The position numbers and the translations under genes were made by a program. Positions 17,801-24,806 of a DNA stretch of 64,000 bases are shown in pieces; position 1 is the stretch's first letter, and each line of letters starts with the position of its first letter. This DNA comes from Actinomadura sp. J1-007 (GTDB lineage Bacteria; Actinomycetota; Actinomycetes; Streptosporangiales; Streptosporangiaceae). The stretch lies in assembly GCF_009793335.1 (NCBI RefSeq), contig NZ_WING01000001.1, positions 1,550,001-1,614,000 of the forward strand. The letters are read 5' to 3'. Under the pieces are notes generated by a model, which did not search any database, was not told the DNA's origin, and saw nothing but the letters and a program-made list of their open reading frames with translations.

Positions 17801-18966
17801 CCCGGTCGCTGAACGGGCTGTGCCAGTTCGCGGGCTCGTTCGGCGGCACGCGCCTCGCCGTCGCGGGCGACGACCCGGCCGTACTGCTCTGGGACAGCAG
17901 CACCGACTCCACACCGCAGACGCTGAGCGGCCACAACGAGCGGGTCAACCAGGTGTGCGCGCTGCACCAGCCCGACGGCTCCGCTTTCCTGGTGACGGCC
18001 AGCGCGGACGCGACCGTACGGATCTGGGCTCCGCACGGCGAGACACGGGTCCCGCCCACGCCCGAACCGGTACCCGAGTCAGTGCACCACAACTGGCTCC
18101 GCTCCGCCTGCCCGCTCCCCCGCCGCGACGGTGACGCCCTCCTGGCGACGGCGAGCGACGACGGCACCGTACGGATCTGGGACCCCCGCCAGGGCACCGT
18201 CCAGCGCATCCTCACCGGCCACTGGAGCGAGGTACGCGCGGTATGCCCGCTACCAACGCCCAGCGGCGACGCGCTCCTCGCCAGCGGCGGCACCGACACC
18301 AAGATCCGCATCTGGAGTCCAGGCGAAGAGGCCCCGCGCGTCCTCACCGGCCACGAAGGCTGGGTGAACGCGGTGTGCGCACTCCCAGGGCCGCCCCTCC
18401 GCCTGGCCAGCGCGGGCACCGACGCGACCGTACGGATCTGGGACCCCGACTCAGGCATCCGCACGGTCCTGCGAGGTCACGGAGGCTGGGTGAACGCCCT
18501 GTGCGCCCTCCCCCACCCGGACGGCCAGTCCCTCCTCGCCTCAGCAGGCGACGACCGCACGATCCGCATCTGGGACCTCTCAACCGGCGAGCACCGCGTC
18601 CTCCGGGGCCACGACGGCTGGGTCAGCACCCTGTGCGCACTGCCGACCCCCACCGGCGCCCCCCTCCTCGCGACAGCCGGAGACGACGCGACCGTACGAA
18701 TCTGGGACCCTTTGACCGGCGCCGAACGCTGCACCCTCACCGGCCACACCGGCGAGATCAAGTCGATCTGCACCGTCCCCCGCCCGGACGGCCCCACCTA
18801 CCTGGCGTCCGCGGGCACCGACGAGGCCGTCCGCATCTGGGACCCCGAACGCTCCAAGCTCGTCATGACGATCCCCGTCCACAGCCGAGCCCTGGCCCTG
18901 ACCCACGTAGACGACCACCTGATAATCGGCCTAACCGAAGGCGTCCTAGCCCTAACAATCCCCTGA
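14857..18966 (+). CDS. Large STAND-type NTPase: degenerate trypsin-like domain, P-loop NTPase, 14 WD40 blades
   Basis: A 1369-residue protein. Residues 1-200 follow a trypsin-like layout (GSAVLLDDRRLLTSARV, then GFRGAGVWSPEAGAVIAVVV). The catalytic His position reads SAR rather than AAH, and the Ser loop reads GFRGAG rather than GFSGAG, so the protease should be dead. Around residue 285 comes Walker A (GSPGVGKS) and around 373 Walker B (VIVDALDEA), followed by a helical STAND region. From about 750 to the end are 13 clear WD40 units (LLATAGDDxTVRIWDP type) plus a last partial one, enough for two seven-bladed propellers. The start GTG 14857 has GGGGAG seven bases upstream. STAND-WD40 proteins act as sensors or effector platforms in signalling and anti-phage defence. 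Ligand and effector output are not visible. Confidence 0.85.
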   Translation: MEAHEHDGSPYPGDSAWAAVVFDEVAWLGSAVLLDDRRLLTSARVARTGPLWVEFPKAEDDDDRRYRVADVVRSDGRYELALLVLEEPAAVAPAPLRTHSPASLVAGRWWAFGFPAASPRGNDARGRIGIDLGHGFVRLDADRSSPYRLEDGFRGAGVWSPEAGAVIAVVVGANEHGDGEAVTLHRADRCFPDQKLHLLTEWTVGDADEVALSSWGLKRERDAPAAGWSLEGDPETARHWSPRARGVTVDSERGYRFQGRTRALTELVAWLDGDAPDRRALVVTGSPGVGKSAVLGRIVTTADRALRARLPEDGAVRATPGSVHCAVHAKGKSALEVAREIARAASARPPARVDDLAPDVAEALTERPRRFNVIVDALDEATTAAEARRIVSGIALPLAQTCPGVRVVVGTRRHDDTGSLLRAFGPAAALLDLDRPEMFALDDLAAYALTTLQLRGSERSGNPYEDDAVAGPVAARIAALSDRNFLVAGLVARSHGLYDDRAVDPAELSFVGKVDDALRAFLERVPPVRGVPASDLLTALAFAEAPGFSPDLWRTAVHALYGTDLPARDLNGFARSSAANFLVESGGEDGEPLYRLFHQALNDVLLAARTERAQPRVDQWCLTRAFLDFGAARSWRGVPGYLLRSLPVHAAAGDAMDDVLADGLYIAHADLTRLLAASRRATSPTARARARLLRLTPQALKAGPGERAAMLTVTEAMEARSDAGLRDLEPPGAALPYRAAWAVTSGRSEIGVLRGHDGGVNAVCPVPWPDGTVLLATAGDDGTVRVWDPDTGATHRVLTGHTGPVYAVSAVLWPDETVLLATAGDDATVRISDPDTGATHHILRGHIGPVYALCAPPASDGPPSLVSAGHDGTVRVWDPGTGALERTLMAHAGPVRAVCPMPWAGTALLATAGDDSSVRIWDPYTGVRHHELAGVMRGAVRALCPLALRDGVGRLAMADDTGAVRLWDPTTGMFPYARTGSTRSLNGLCQFAGSFGGTRLAVAGDDPAVLLWDSSTDSTPQTLSGHNERVNQVCALHQPDGSAFLVTASADATVRIWAPHGETRVPPTPEPVPESVHHNWLRSACPLPRRDGDALLATASDDGTVRIWDPRQGTVQRILTGHWSEVRAVCPLPTPSGDALLASGGTDTKIRIWSPGEEAPRVLTGHEGWVNAVCALPGPPLRLASAGTDATVRIWDPDSGIRTVLRGHGGWVNALCALPHPDGQSLLASAGDDRTIRIWDLSTGEHRVLRGHDGWVSTLCALPTPTGAPLLATAGDDATVRIWDPLTGAERCTLTGHTGEIKSICTVPRPDGPTYLASAGTDEAVRIWDPERSKLVMTIPVHSRALALTHVDDHLIIGLTEGVLALTIP

Positions 18967-19002
18967 CCGAGTTCTTGGGTGAAGTACCGGCAGACGCCCT
19001 CA

Positions 19003-19096
19003 ACTCGACAGACTCGGGCCGAGATCGACTCGCTAAAGGCCGAGCTAGCCGCGCTTCTCCCGCACCAGCAGCCCAGCGAACGACGCCCGCTCGAAC
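19003..19096 (-). pseudogene. Remnant of a DUF397 gene 3' end (first copy of a ~92-bp repeat)
   Basis: This segment repeats 20235-20326 at roughly nine of ten bases, including GATCGACTCGCTAAAGGCCG. In the second copy it is the 3' end of an intact DUF397 gene. Read leftward here it still encodes FERASFAGLLVREKRG and a stop at 19045, against FGRASFAGLLVRVKRG in the intact copy. The 5' part of the gene is missing and is replaced by unrelated sequence at about 19097. Confidence 0.75.
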
Positions 19097-19110
19097 GCCC
19101 GGTACAGGCC

Positions 19111-19394
19111 ATGATCCACGGCAGACCCGATCCGTCTCTCGACGAGTCGTACGAGTTCCGGGTCGACAACGAGGTCTTCCACATTCGCGTTCAGGATGAG
19201 AGGCCACAGCCCACCGGGGGCCGGCGAACGCACCCGTCATTGTGGCGTCCACAGATGCGCGGAGCTTCGTTCGAATCGGCGCCGAGTTGCTGTCGCCGTT
19301 CGACGCAGTGGCGACCGGCCGCCTGACGATCGCGGGAGACGAAGCCGCGATCCGGCGCTGCGGCAAGCTCATGGGCCTGGCCACACCGGCCTGA
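19111..19394 (+). pseudogene. Truncated SCP2-like C-terminal domain of a wHTH (HxlR-type) regulator, with a frame break
   Basis: The segment beginning SLDESYEFRVDNEVFHIRVQ in one frame, and VIVASTDARSFVRIGAELLS followed by PFDAVATGRLTIAGDEAAIR in the next, together look like the SCP2-type C-terminal domain found behind winged-helix regulators in actinomycetes. The DNA-binding half is absent. The left edge abuts the DUF397 remnant at about 19096. The frame change near 19214-19220 is repaired by one extra G in ACCGGGGGCC. The stop is at 19392. The region is most likely the relic of a deletion that fused two unrelated genes tail to tail. Confidence 0.6.
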
Positions 19395-19428
19395 CCACGC
19401 ACCAGTAGACGGCAGCCGAACCCACGGC

Positions 19429-19773
19429 CTAGTCGAAGATCACGACCATCTGGGCGAGACGACCATCGGCGTAGGTCAACCGCATGACCCCTGTACTGCT
19501 GTCCGCGCGCCATGCGAACGGAACCACGATGCTCTCGCCTTCTTCGAACGCCTCGGCGGTGCTGTCGATCTGGTCGTCCGGCGGCTGCTGCTCATATGCC
19601 GTGGTGATGGCCTGAAGTCCCTGGAACTCCAGAGTTCCCGCTCCGGGTACGTTCTCGAATTTGAGCACGGCATCTTGGGCGAACTCTGCGAGGAGAGCCG
19701 AGAAGTCCCCACTGTGCACGCACTCGTTGAACAGTGTCAGGTGACGCTGCGCCACTGCGCCGGCCCGAGTCAT
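19429..19773 (-). CDS. SnoaL/NTF2-like protein
   Basis: A 114-residue protein of the nuclear transport factor 2-like fold, as in SnoaL polyketide cyclases and ketosteroid isomerase. Features are an N-terminal helix (QRHLTLFNECVHSGDFSALL), LAEFAQDAVLKFENVPGAG and a C-terminal sheet ending MRLTYADGRLAQMVVIFD. The ATG at 19773 has GGAG seven bases upstream; a longer frame to 19818 exists. The surrounding DNA is lower in GC than the rest of the window. No catalytic residues can be assigned, and many such proteins are ligand-binding domains of unknown role. Confidence 0.75.
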   Translation of the reverse strand: MTRAGAVAQRHLTLFNECVHSGDFSALLAEFAQDAVLKFENVPGAGTLEFQGLQAITTAYEQQPPDDQIDSTAEAFEEGESIVVPFAWRADSSTGVMRLTYADGRLAQMVVIFD

Positions 19774-20234
19774 CCAGTGTCTCCATTCCACTCGGTAAAT
19801 CCCGATTGCGAGATGCACCCCGGTAGCGGAGCAGGACTCCCATCGCCATGAGGAGATATCATGTCACCGGTACATCGATCCACAAAGGCTGCGTAGGACT
19901 ACCGCGATGGCGCTTACCTTCTTGGCCACTCCCCTCTCGCGACATCATGCCTTCTTGACGAATCTCCGCCCTGAATCGTTGTCACCAATCCCAGTAGTTA
20001 GACTGTACGTCTTTGGTGGGAGAACCCATCAGCAACCGATCCGAACTATCGGCTCCGCTTCGGGGGTTCCATACCTCCGGGCAAATTAACTCCACTGGAC
20101 GGTGCAGGTGCGTCAGCGATGTTTTCCTAGAGTCGGTAGCCCTCCTCCAACGGTTCGCACTGAAACGCTCCGTTCGATCCCTCTGGATCTTCGGCCTGCT
20201 TCTGTGGCTGCGCGCCATTCATCCGTTGGGCGCC
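19774..20234. other. Gene-free stretch of lower GC
   Basis: No supportable gene lies between the SnoaL-like gene and the DUF397 gene. Short open frames on both strands lack ribosome sites and family features. The base composition is visibly less GC-rich than the flanks (for example GTTAGACTGTACGTCTTTGG near 19997), which fits recently acquired or decaying DNA. Confidence 0.7.
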
Positions 20235-20326
20235 CTCGACAGGCTCGGGCGGGGATCGACTCGCTAAAGGCCGAGGTCGCCGCGCTTCACGCGCACCAGC
20301 AACCCGGCGAACGACGCCCGCCCAAA
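20235..20326. repeat. Second copy of the ~92-bp repeat at 19003-19096
   Basis: This copy covers the last third and stop of the intact DUF397 gene plus about 30 bases beyond. The partner copy 1.2 kb to the left has the same orientation. Homologous recombination between the two would delete the SnoaL-like gene. Confidence 0.75.
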
Positions 20327-20452
20327 CTGGAGCCGACCACCCTCCGGATCCTTGGAATCCCGAACCCAGACCTGACCAGCCAACCTCGCTAGCTCCACAC
20401 AGGCCGGATCGCTGTCGCCGCCACTGTGGGAACTCTTACGCCAATTGATCAC
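20264..20452 (-). CDS. DUF397 family small protein
   Basis: A 62-residue protein with the DUF397 pattern: WRKSSHSGG near the start, ACVELA, VWVRDSKDPEGG, and a C-terminal ASFAGLLVRVKRG. It starts at GTG 20452 inside the end of the XRE regulator gene (17-base overlap) and is therefore translationally coupled to it. In actinomycetes such proteins almost always accompany an Scr1/WhiJ-like XRE regulator and are thought to modulate it, possibly in a toxin-antitoxin-like or developmental switch. Confidence 0.88.
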   Translation of the reverse strand: MINWRKSSHSGGDSDPACVELARLAGQVWVRDSKDPEGGRLQFGRASFAGLLVRVKRGDLGL

Positions 20453-21263
20453 TCGCGTATGCCCTCATCGTCTTCTCGATCCAACTTCGGGAGTCGTTCT
20501 TCGACAGAGCGACGGCCCCGATCTGCGCGAATCGAAGCGCGAGCGCCGCGGTCTCGTCTCCGCCCTCGATGAGCCGTCCGCCAAGCTGCGCCCCGACATA
20601 GGCCACTTCCCGCGAGCTTACCCGGAGGATCTGGATCGCCCCATCATGTCCGGGATGACGCCCTGCCGATCTTGGAATGATACGGATGGTCACCCGGGGA
20701 AGTCTTCCGACTTCGACCAGATAGGCGAGTTGTTCCCGCATCACGTCAGGGCCGCCCACGGCGCACTCAAGAACCTCCTGGTCAAGAAGGACCCACAGGT
20801 AGGGCGGATCATCCCTGGCCAGAATCTCCTGGCGCTTCAGCCGCGCGTCGATCTCCTTGGCGACATCTATCCCATGTTCGCTGTCGGCGACGAGAGCCCG
20901 GGTATACGCCTCGGTCTGTAGAACGGCGGGGATGGTCTTGCCGTGGTAGATCTCGATGTTCGTCGCCGCCCGCTCGTACTGCAAGTACTGCTTGTACCAG
21001 TCGGGGTCGTGGCCGTTGCAGGCGAACATGTGCAGCCGCTCGAAGTGGCCGCCGGTGTTCCACTTCTCGTCCAGTCGTTTCATGTACGTGTCACGAGGCC
21101 GCAGACGTCCCGCCTCCCAGTTGGATACAGTCCCCCGCGTCACTTGGACGATCATGGCGGTCTGCGCGAGTGAGAGGCCCCGCTGGGTCCGGTAAAACCA
21201 CAGGTCAAAGGCCAGCCAGGCCCACAGCGAAGACTTCGGGTCGATCGACTCTCGAACACTCAT
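20436..21263 (-). CDS. XRE-family helix-turn-helix regulator with DUF5753 (Scr1/WhiJ-like)
   Basis: A 275-residue regulator. The N-terminal HTH (residues about 20-60) reads RTQRGLSLAQTAMIVQVTRG followed by TVSNWEAGRLRPRD. The C-terminal DUF5753 domain has ERAATNIEIYHGKTIPAVLQ followed by TEAYTRAL, and the later EQLAYLVEVGRLPRVTIRII. The ATG is at 21263. It is coupled to the DUF397 gene downstream and divergent from a single-domain HATPase gene, giving the three-gene set seen many times in Streptomyces and Actinomadura genomes (whiJ, abaA-like and SCO4543-type loci) that influences development and antibiotic production. Confidence 0.93.
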   Translation of the reverse strand: MSVRESIDPKSSLWAWLAFDLWFYRTQRGLSLAQTAMIVQVTRGTVSNWEAGRLRPRDTYMKRLDEKWNTGGHFERLHMFACNGHDPDWYKQYLQYERAATNIEIYHGKTIPAVLQTEAYTRALVADSEHGIDVAKEIDARLKRQEILARDDPPYLWVLLDQEVLECAVGGPDVMREQLAYLVEVGRLPRVTIRIIPRSAGRHPGHDGAIQILRVSSREVAYVGAQLGGRLIEGGDETAALALRFAQIGAVALSKNDSRSWIEKTMRAYASDQLA

Positions 21264-21363
21264 CGCTCACCTACAGGTGTATTGTCCGGGCTTCAATCCA
21301 CTACACGTTAACCCCCATGCACTGAGAGTGAGGGCACGTTCCACCGACTCCAGGACGGCCCTC

Positions 21364-21780
21364 ATGAATGATCAGAAGACGCCAGCCCCGGTTCATGTCA
21401 TCCCCGAGGTCCGATTGACGCTGCCGGCCGAACCGCCCTCGGTCGTCCTGGCCCGGGAACTCGTCCGCGATGCCCTCACCCGGTGGGGCTACGGCCGCGC
21501 CCTCATCCACGACTCCGCACTCGTGATGAGCGAGATCGTCACCAACGCGGTCGCCGCCGCCCAAGGCCGCCAGATCCGCCTCCGCTGCACCGTCCAAGAC
21601 CAAGCGCCCCTGCTGGAGTGCTGGGACCCGTCCCCCGCCCTTCCCGTCCACCGACGCGCCCACGAAACGGCTGAGAACGGCCGCGGCCTCACCATCATCA
21701 CGGCCTACGCCAAAGAAGCCGGCACCCGCCCCTCCGCCACCGGCGAAGGAAAGATCGTCTGGGCCCTCATGCCCATCTGA
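21364..21780 (+). CDS. ATP-binding protein, anti-sigma-factor-like HATPase (RsbW/SpoIIAB type)
   Basis: A 138-residue stand-alone GHKL ATPase domain. It has the N-box (DSALVMSEIVTNAVAAA) and the G-box (AENGRGLTIITAYA). This class includes anti-sigma kinases that phosphorylate anti-anti-sigma proteins, and many small actinobacterial members found beside DUF397/XRE pairs. ATG 21364 is chosen over TTG 21277, which would run through the promoter region between the divergent genes. No sigma factor or anti-anti-sigma gene lies nearby. Confidence 0.88.
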   Translation: MNDQKTPAPVHVIPEVRLTLPAEPPSVVLARELVRDALTRWGYGRALIHDSALVMSEIVTNAVAAAQGRQIRLRCTVQDQAPLLECWDPSPALPVHRRAHETAENGRGLTIITAYAKEAGTRPSATGEGKIVWALMPI

Positions 21781-21813
21781 ACGATGCACGGTCACCGCTT
21801 CCGCGTCGCCCCA

Positions 21814-21853
21814 TTGACACACGTCCCGAGAAAGGATGTAATCGGCGATTACA
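21814..21853 (+). promoter_or_regulatory. Sigma-70-type promoter with overlapping palindromic operator
   Basis: TTGACA (21814-21819), a 17-base spacer and TGTAAT (21837-21842) form a near-consensus housekeeping promoter. The -10 box is the left arm of a perfect inverted repeat, TGTAATC-GGC-GATTACA (21837-21853). A repressor bound there would block transcription of the hydrolase gene that starts at 21905. Confidence 0.8.
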
Positions 21854-21904
21854 TTGGGTTGGACCGTCGAAGTGCCATCGACGGCGACCGGAAGAGGGGC
21901 GCCC

Positions 21905-22777
21905 GTGACTGCGCAGCACAATGTCGGAGGGCGGCGGATCTCGTCGTTCGAGCGTCTCGGTTTGATATTCGACGTCGCCGACCAGGGTCCGCTCGACGGG
22001 GACGTTGTGGTGCTGCTGCACGGCTTTCCTCAGACGGCGCGTTGCTGGGAACGGCTCGCACCGCTGCTGCACACCTCGGGATATCGCACGCTGGCGCCCG
22101 ACCAGCGCGGATATTCACCTCGGGCCCGCCCGCGCGGAAGATACGCCTATCGCCTGTCCGAACTCGTCGAGGACGTCCTCGCCCTCATCGAGGAGGCCGG
22201 GCTCGGCGGCCGCAAGGTGCACGTCGTCGGCCACGACTGGGGCGCGGTCGTCGCCTGGACGCTCGCGGCCACCCGGCCGGATGCGGTGGCCACAGTGACC
22301 GCGCTGTCCGTCCCGCACCCCGCGGCGTTCATGCGGGCGCTCTTCACCAGCCGCCAGATCCTGATGTCCTGGTACATGTTCTTGTTCCAGGTTCCCTGGC
22401 TGCCCGAGCTACTCGTGCGCGGGATCAGCCGCGGGGCGAGGTCACGCGTCATCGCCGGGCTGGTGGCCAGCGGCCAGACCGAGGCCAGCGCCGCGAGGAC
22501 GGCGGACCTCCTCGACTCGGGGGCGCTCACCCCGGCCCTCAACTGGTACCGGGCGATGCCCCTCAACCCGCCGGGGCGGCTGGCCCGGGTCGCCGTCCCG
22601 ACACTGTTCGTCAACAGCGACGGGGACCCGGCGCTGGGCCGCACGGGGGCCGAGCTCACGCCCAGATTCGTGACCGGTCCGTACACCTCCCGCACGCTGA
22701 CCGGTATCGGGCACTGGATCCCGGAACAGGCCCCCGACGAAGTGGCCGAGCTCCTGCGCGATCACTTCGACCGCTGA
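21905..22777 (+). CDS. Alpha/beta hydrolase, epoxide-hydrolase-like
   Basis: A 290-residue alpha/beta-hydrolase. The oxyanion motif HGFPQTARCW and the nucleophile elbow GHDWGAVVAW place the aspartate-nucleophile group (epoxide hydrolases and haloalkane dehalogenases). The later Asp is in VNSDGDPALG and the catalytic His in GIGHWIPEQ. GTG 21905 is preceded by GGAAGAGGGG. It is controlled by a promoter with a tight palindrome, so it is probably inducible. It ends 12 bases from the convergent acyl-CoA dehydrogenase gene. The substrate is unknown, and dehalogenase activity is less likely because the halide-binding Trp pair is not evident. Confidence 0.88.
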   Translation: MTAQHNVGGRRISSFERLGLIFDVADQGPLDGDVVVLLHGFPQTARCWERLAPLLHTSGYRTLAPDQRGYSPRARPRGRYAYRLSELVEDVLALIEEAGLGGRKVHVVGHDWGAVVAWTLAATRPDAVATVTALSVPHPAAFMRALFTSRQILMSWYMFLFQVPWLPELLVRGISRGARSRVIAGLVASGQTEASAARTADLLDSGALTPALNWYRAMPLNPPGRLARVAVPTLFVNSDGDPALGRTGAELTPRFVTGPYTSRTLTGIGHWIPEQAPDEVAELLRDHFDR

Positions 22778-22789
22778 CCGGGAAGCGGT

Positions 22790-23932
22790 CTAGACGCCGA
22801 GGCTGCGGCCGATGATTTCTTTCATGATTTCTGTGGTGCCGCCGAAGATGGTCTGGATGCGGACGTCCTGGTAGGCCTTGGCGATGGGGTATTCCATCAT
22901 GTAGCCGTAGCCGCCGTGGAGTTGGAGGCAGCGGTCTACGACGCGCTTCAGGAGTTCGGTGTTCCAGTATTTGAGCATGGCGGCCTCGTCTACCGTGAGT
23001 TCGCCCTTGCTCTCCTTGACCACGCACTCGTCGGTGAACGAGCGGGTGACGGTGAGTTCGGTCTTCATCTCGGCGAGGGTGAAGCGGTTGTACTGGAACT
23101 TGCCGATCGGGCGGCCGAACGCCTCGCGGGTCTTGCAGTACTCCAGGGTCTGCTCGAACGCCGACTCGGCGGCGGCCTGGGCGGTGACGCCGATCGACAG
23201 GCGTTCGCGGGCGAGGTTCTGCATGAGGTAGATGAAGCCCATGCCCTCCTCGCCGAGGAGGTTCTCCTTGGGCACGCGGACGTTGTCGAAGAACAGCTCG
23301 GCGGTGTCCTGGGCGTGCATGCCGACCTTGTCGAGGTTGCGGCCGCGCTCGAAGCCCTCCATGCCGCGCTCGACGGCGAGGAGGCTGACGCCCTTGGCGC
23401 CGGCGGACGGGTCGGTCTTGGCGACGACGATGACCAGGTCGGAGAGGATGCCGTTGGAGATGAACGTCTTGGAGCCGTTCAGGACGTAGTGGTCGCCGTC
23501 CTTGATCGCGGTGGACTTGATGCCCTGGAGGTCGGAGCCCGCGGCGGGCTCGGTCATCGCGATGCCGGTGATCAGCTCGCCGGAGCAGTAGCCGGGGAAC
23601 CAGCGGGCCTTCTGCTCCGGGGTGCAGAGCTGGCGCAGGTAGCCGCCGTTGATGTCGTTGTGGACGGAGAAGCCGGGGCCGTGCACGCCCGCCTTGGCGA
23701 ACTCCTCGTTCAGGACCACGTAGTAGCGGTAGTCGGGGTTGCCGCCGCCCCCGTACTCCTCGGGCATGTCGATGCCGAGCAGGCCCTGGCGGCCGGCGGC
23801 GAGCCAGACGTCGCGGGAGACGACGCCGTCCTTCTCCCACTGCTCGTGGTGCGGGGCGATCTCCTTCTCGATGAAGGACCGCACCATCTCGCGGAACGCC
23901 TCGTGCTCCTCGGTGAAGATCGCTCGTGCCAT
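22790..23932 (-). CDS. Acyl-CoA dehydrogenase
   Basis: A 380-residue FAD enzyme that makes the alpha-beta double bond in acyl-CoA. Typical elements are the N-terminal FTEEHEAFREMVRSFIEKEI, ITGIAMTEPAAGSDLQGIKS (FAD and substrate loop), the mid beta domain and, near the C-terminus, LQLHGGYGYMMEYPIAK and IFGGTTEIMKEIIGRSL. The start ATG is 23932. It is divergent from a MerR regulator gene 78 bases away with a palindrome between them, which suggests induction by that regulator, as for branched-chain or fatty-acid catabolic genes. Confidence 0.94.
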   Translation of the reverse strand: MARAIFTEEHEAFREMVRSFIEKEIAPHHEQWEKDGVVSRDVWLAAGRQGLLGIDMPEEYGGGGNPDYRYYVVLNEEFAKAGVHGPGFSVHNDINGGYLRQLCTPEQKARWFPGYCSGELITGIAMTEPAAGSDLQGIKSTAIKDGDHYVLNGSKTFISNGILSDLVIVVAKTDPSAGAKGVSLLAVERGMEGFERGRNLDKVGMHAQDTAELFFDNVRVPKENLLGEEGMGFIYLMQNLARERLSIGVTAQAAAESAFEQTLEYCKTREAFGRPIGKFQYNRFTLAEMKTELTVTRSFTDECVVKESKGELTVDEAAMLKYWNTELLKRVVDRCLQLHGGYGYMMEYPIAKAYQDVRIQTIFGGTTEIMKEIIGRSLGV

Positions 23933-23976
23933 CCGGCGGGCTCCCTTGCGTAAGTACGTGCTGATACAGGGTTAAT

Positions 23977-23995
23977 GTAACACTGGCACTGTCAC
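23977..23995. promoter_or_regulatory. Imperfect palindrome between acyl-CoA dehydrogenase and MerR genes
   Basis: GTAACACTG-G-CACTGTCAC (23977-23995) is an inverted repeat with seven of nine paired positions, centred in the 78-base divergent gap. MerR-family regulators bind such dyads between -35 and -10 boxes, so this is the probable MerR site. Confidence 0.6.
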
Positions 23996-24010
23996 GTAGC
24001 GGGAGAGCCC

Positions 24011-24715
24011 ATGGAGATGACGGTCGACGAGCTGGCCGGGCGCGCGGGCGTCACGGTGCGCACCGTGCGCTTCTACGCGGGCCGCGGGCTGCTGCCCCCG
24101 CCCAGGCTGCGGGGGCGGACGGGGCTGTACGGGCCCGAGCACCTCGCCCGGCTGGAGCTGGTGCGCGAGCTCCAGTCGCTCGGGCTCACCCTGGCCGCCG
24201 TTGAGAAGCACCTGCGCCGGATCCCGCTGGACGCCTCGCCGGAGGACCTGGCCCTCCAGCGGGCGCTGCTGTCGCCCTGGGCCCCCGAACGGCCCGAGGA
24301 CCTGGACCGGCACGAGCTGGACCGCCGCGCGGGGCGGCATCTGGACGACGAGGCGCTCGCGCGGCTCGGCGCGCTCGGCGTGGCGGAGGCGCTGCCGGAC
24401 GGGCGGGTCCGCGTGCTCAGCCCGGCGCTGCTCGGGGTGAGCGCGGAGCTGGCCGGGCTGCCGATGCCGCTGGACACGCTGATCGCCTCGCACGAGGCCG
24501 TCGAACGGCACACGACGGCGCTCGCGGAGGAGTTGCAGGACGTCTTCCAGGACACCGTCGTGCGCCCGTACCGCGAGCGCGGGCGTCCGCCGGAGGAGCG
24601 CGAGCGGCTGCTGGAGCTGGCGGCGAAGCTGAAGCCGCTGATGCTCCAGTCGCTGGTGACCTCGTTCGAGCGGGCGGTGGACCGGGCGATCCGGCGTACG
24701 GTGCCCCGCGGCTGA
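24011..24715 (+). CDS. MerR family transcriptional regulator
   Basis: A 234-residue regulator. The N-terminal winged HTH (TVDELAGRAGVTVRTVRFYA with GRGLLPPPRLRG and LYGPEHLARLELVRELQSLG) is typical of MerR proteins. A long helical C-terminal region carries no cysteines for metal or redox sensing, so the ligand is probably organic, perhaps an acyl-CoA. ATG 24011 has GGGAG five bases upstream. Its position opposite the acyl-CoA dehydrogenase gene suggests local control. Confidence 0.92.
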   Translation: MEMTVDELAGRAGVTVRTVRFYAGRGLLPPPRLRGRTGLYGPEHLARLELVRELQSLGLTLAAVEKHLRRIPLDASPEDLALQRALLSPWAPERPEDLDRHELDRRAGRHLDDEALARLGALGVAEALPDGRVRVLSPALLGVSAELAGLPMPLDTLIASHEAVERHTTALAEELQDVFQDTVVRPYRERGRPPEERERLLELAAKLKPLMLQSLVTSFERAVDRAIRRTVPRG

Positions 24716-24732
24716 GCCTTCTTAACGCTTCC

Positions 24733-24793
24733 TTGACACCGGTGTCTCGCTGGAGATATACCAGCTCACACGCAATTTGTTTCAGGGTGAAAC
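24733..24793 (+). promoter_or_regulatory. Promoter and two palindromes upstream of the ROK/YhfX/APC operon
   Basis: TTGACA (24733-24738) and TATACC (24757-24762) form a promoter with an 18-base spacer. The perfect 12-mer GACACCGGTGTC (24735-24746) overlaps the -35 box. A second inverted repeat, GTTTCA-GGG-TGAAAC (24779-24793), lies just before the ROK gene. Either may be the binding site of the ROK regulator. Confidence 0.7.
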
Positions 24794-24806
24794 CAAAGGG
24801 GGCGCG

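Noticed and set aside
18979..19326. A 115-residue plus-strand protein starting at 18979
   Set aside because: Its first 35 residues come from antisense of the DUF397 remnant and its end is out of frame with the SCP2 match. Only the SCP2 fragment is supported.
19907..20089. 60-codon open frame in the lower-GC gap
   Set aside because: No ribosome site, no codon bias and no recognisable family.
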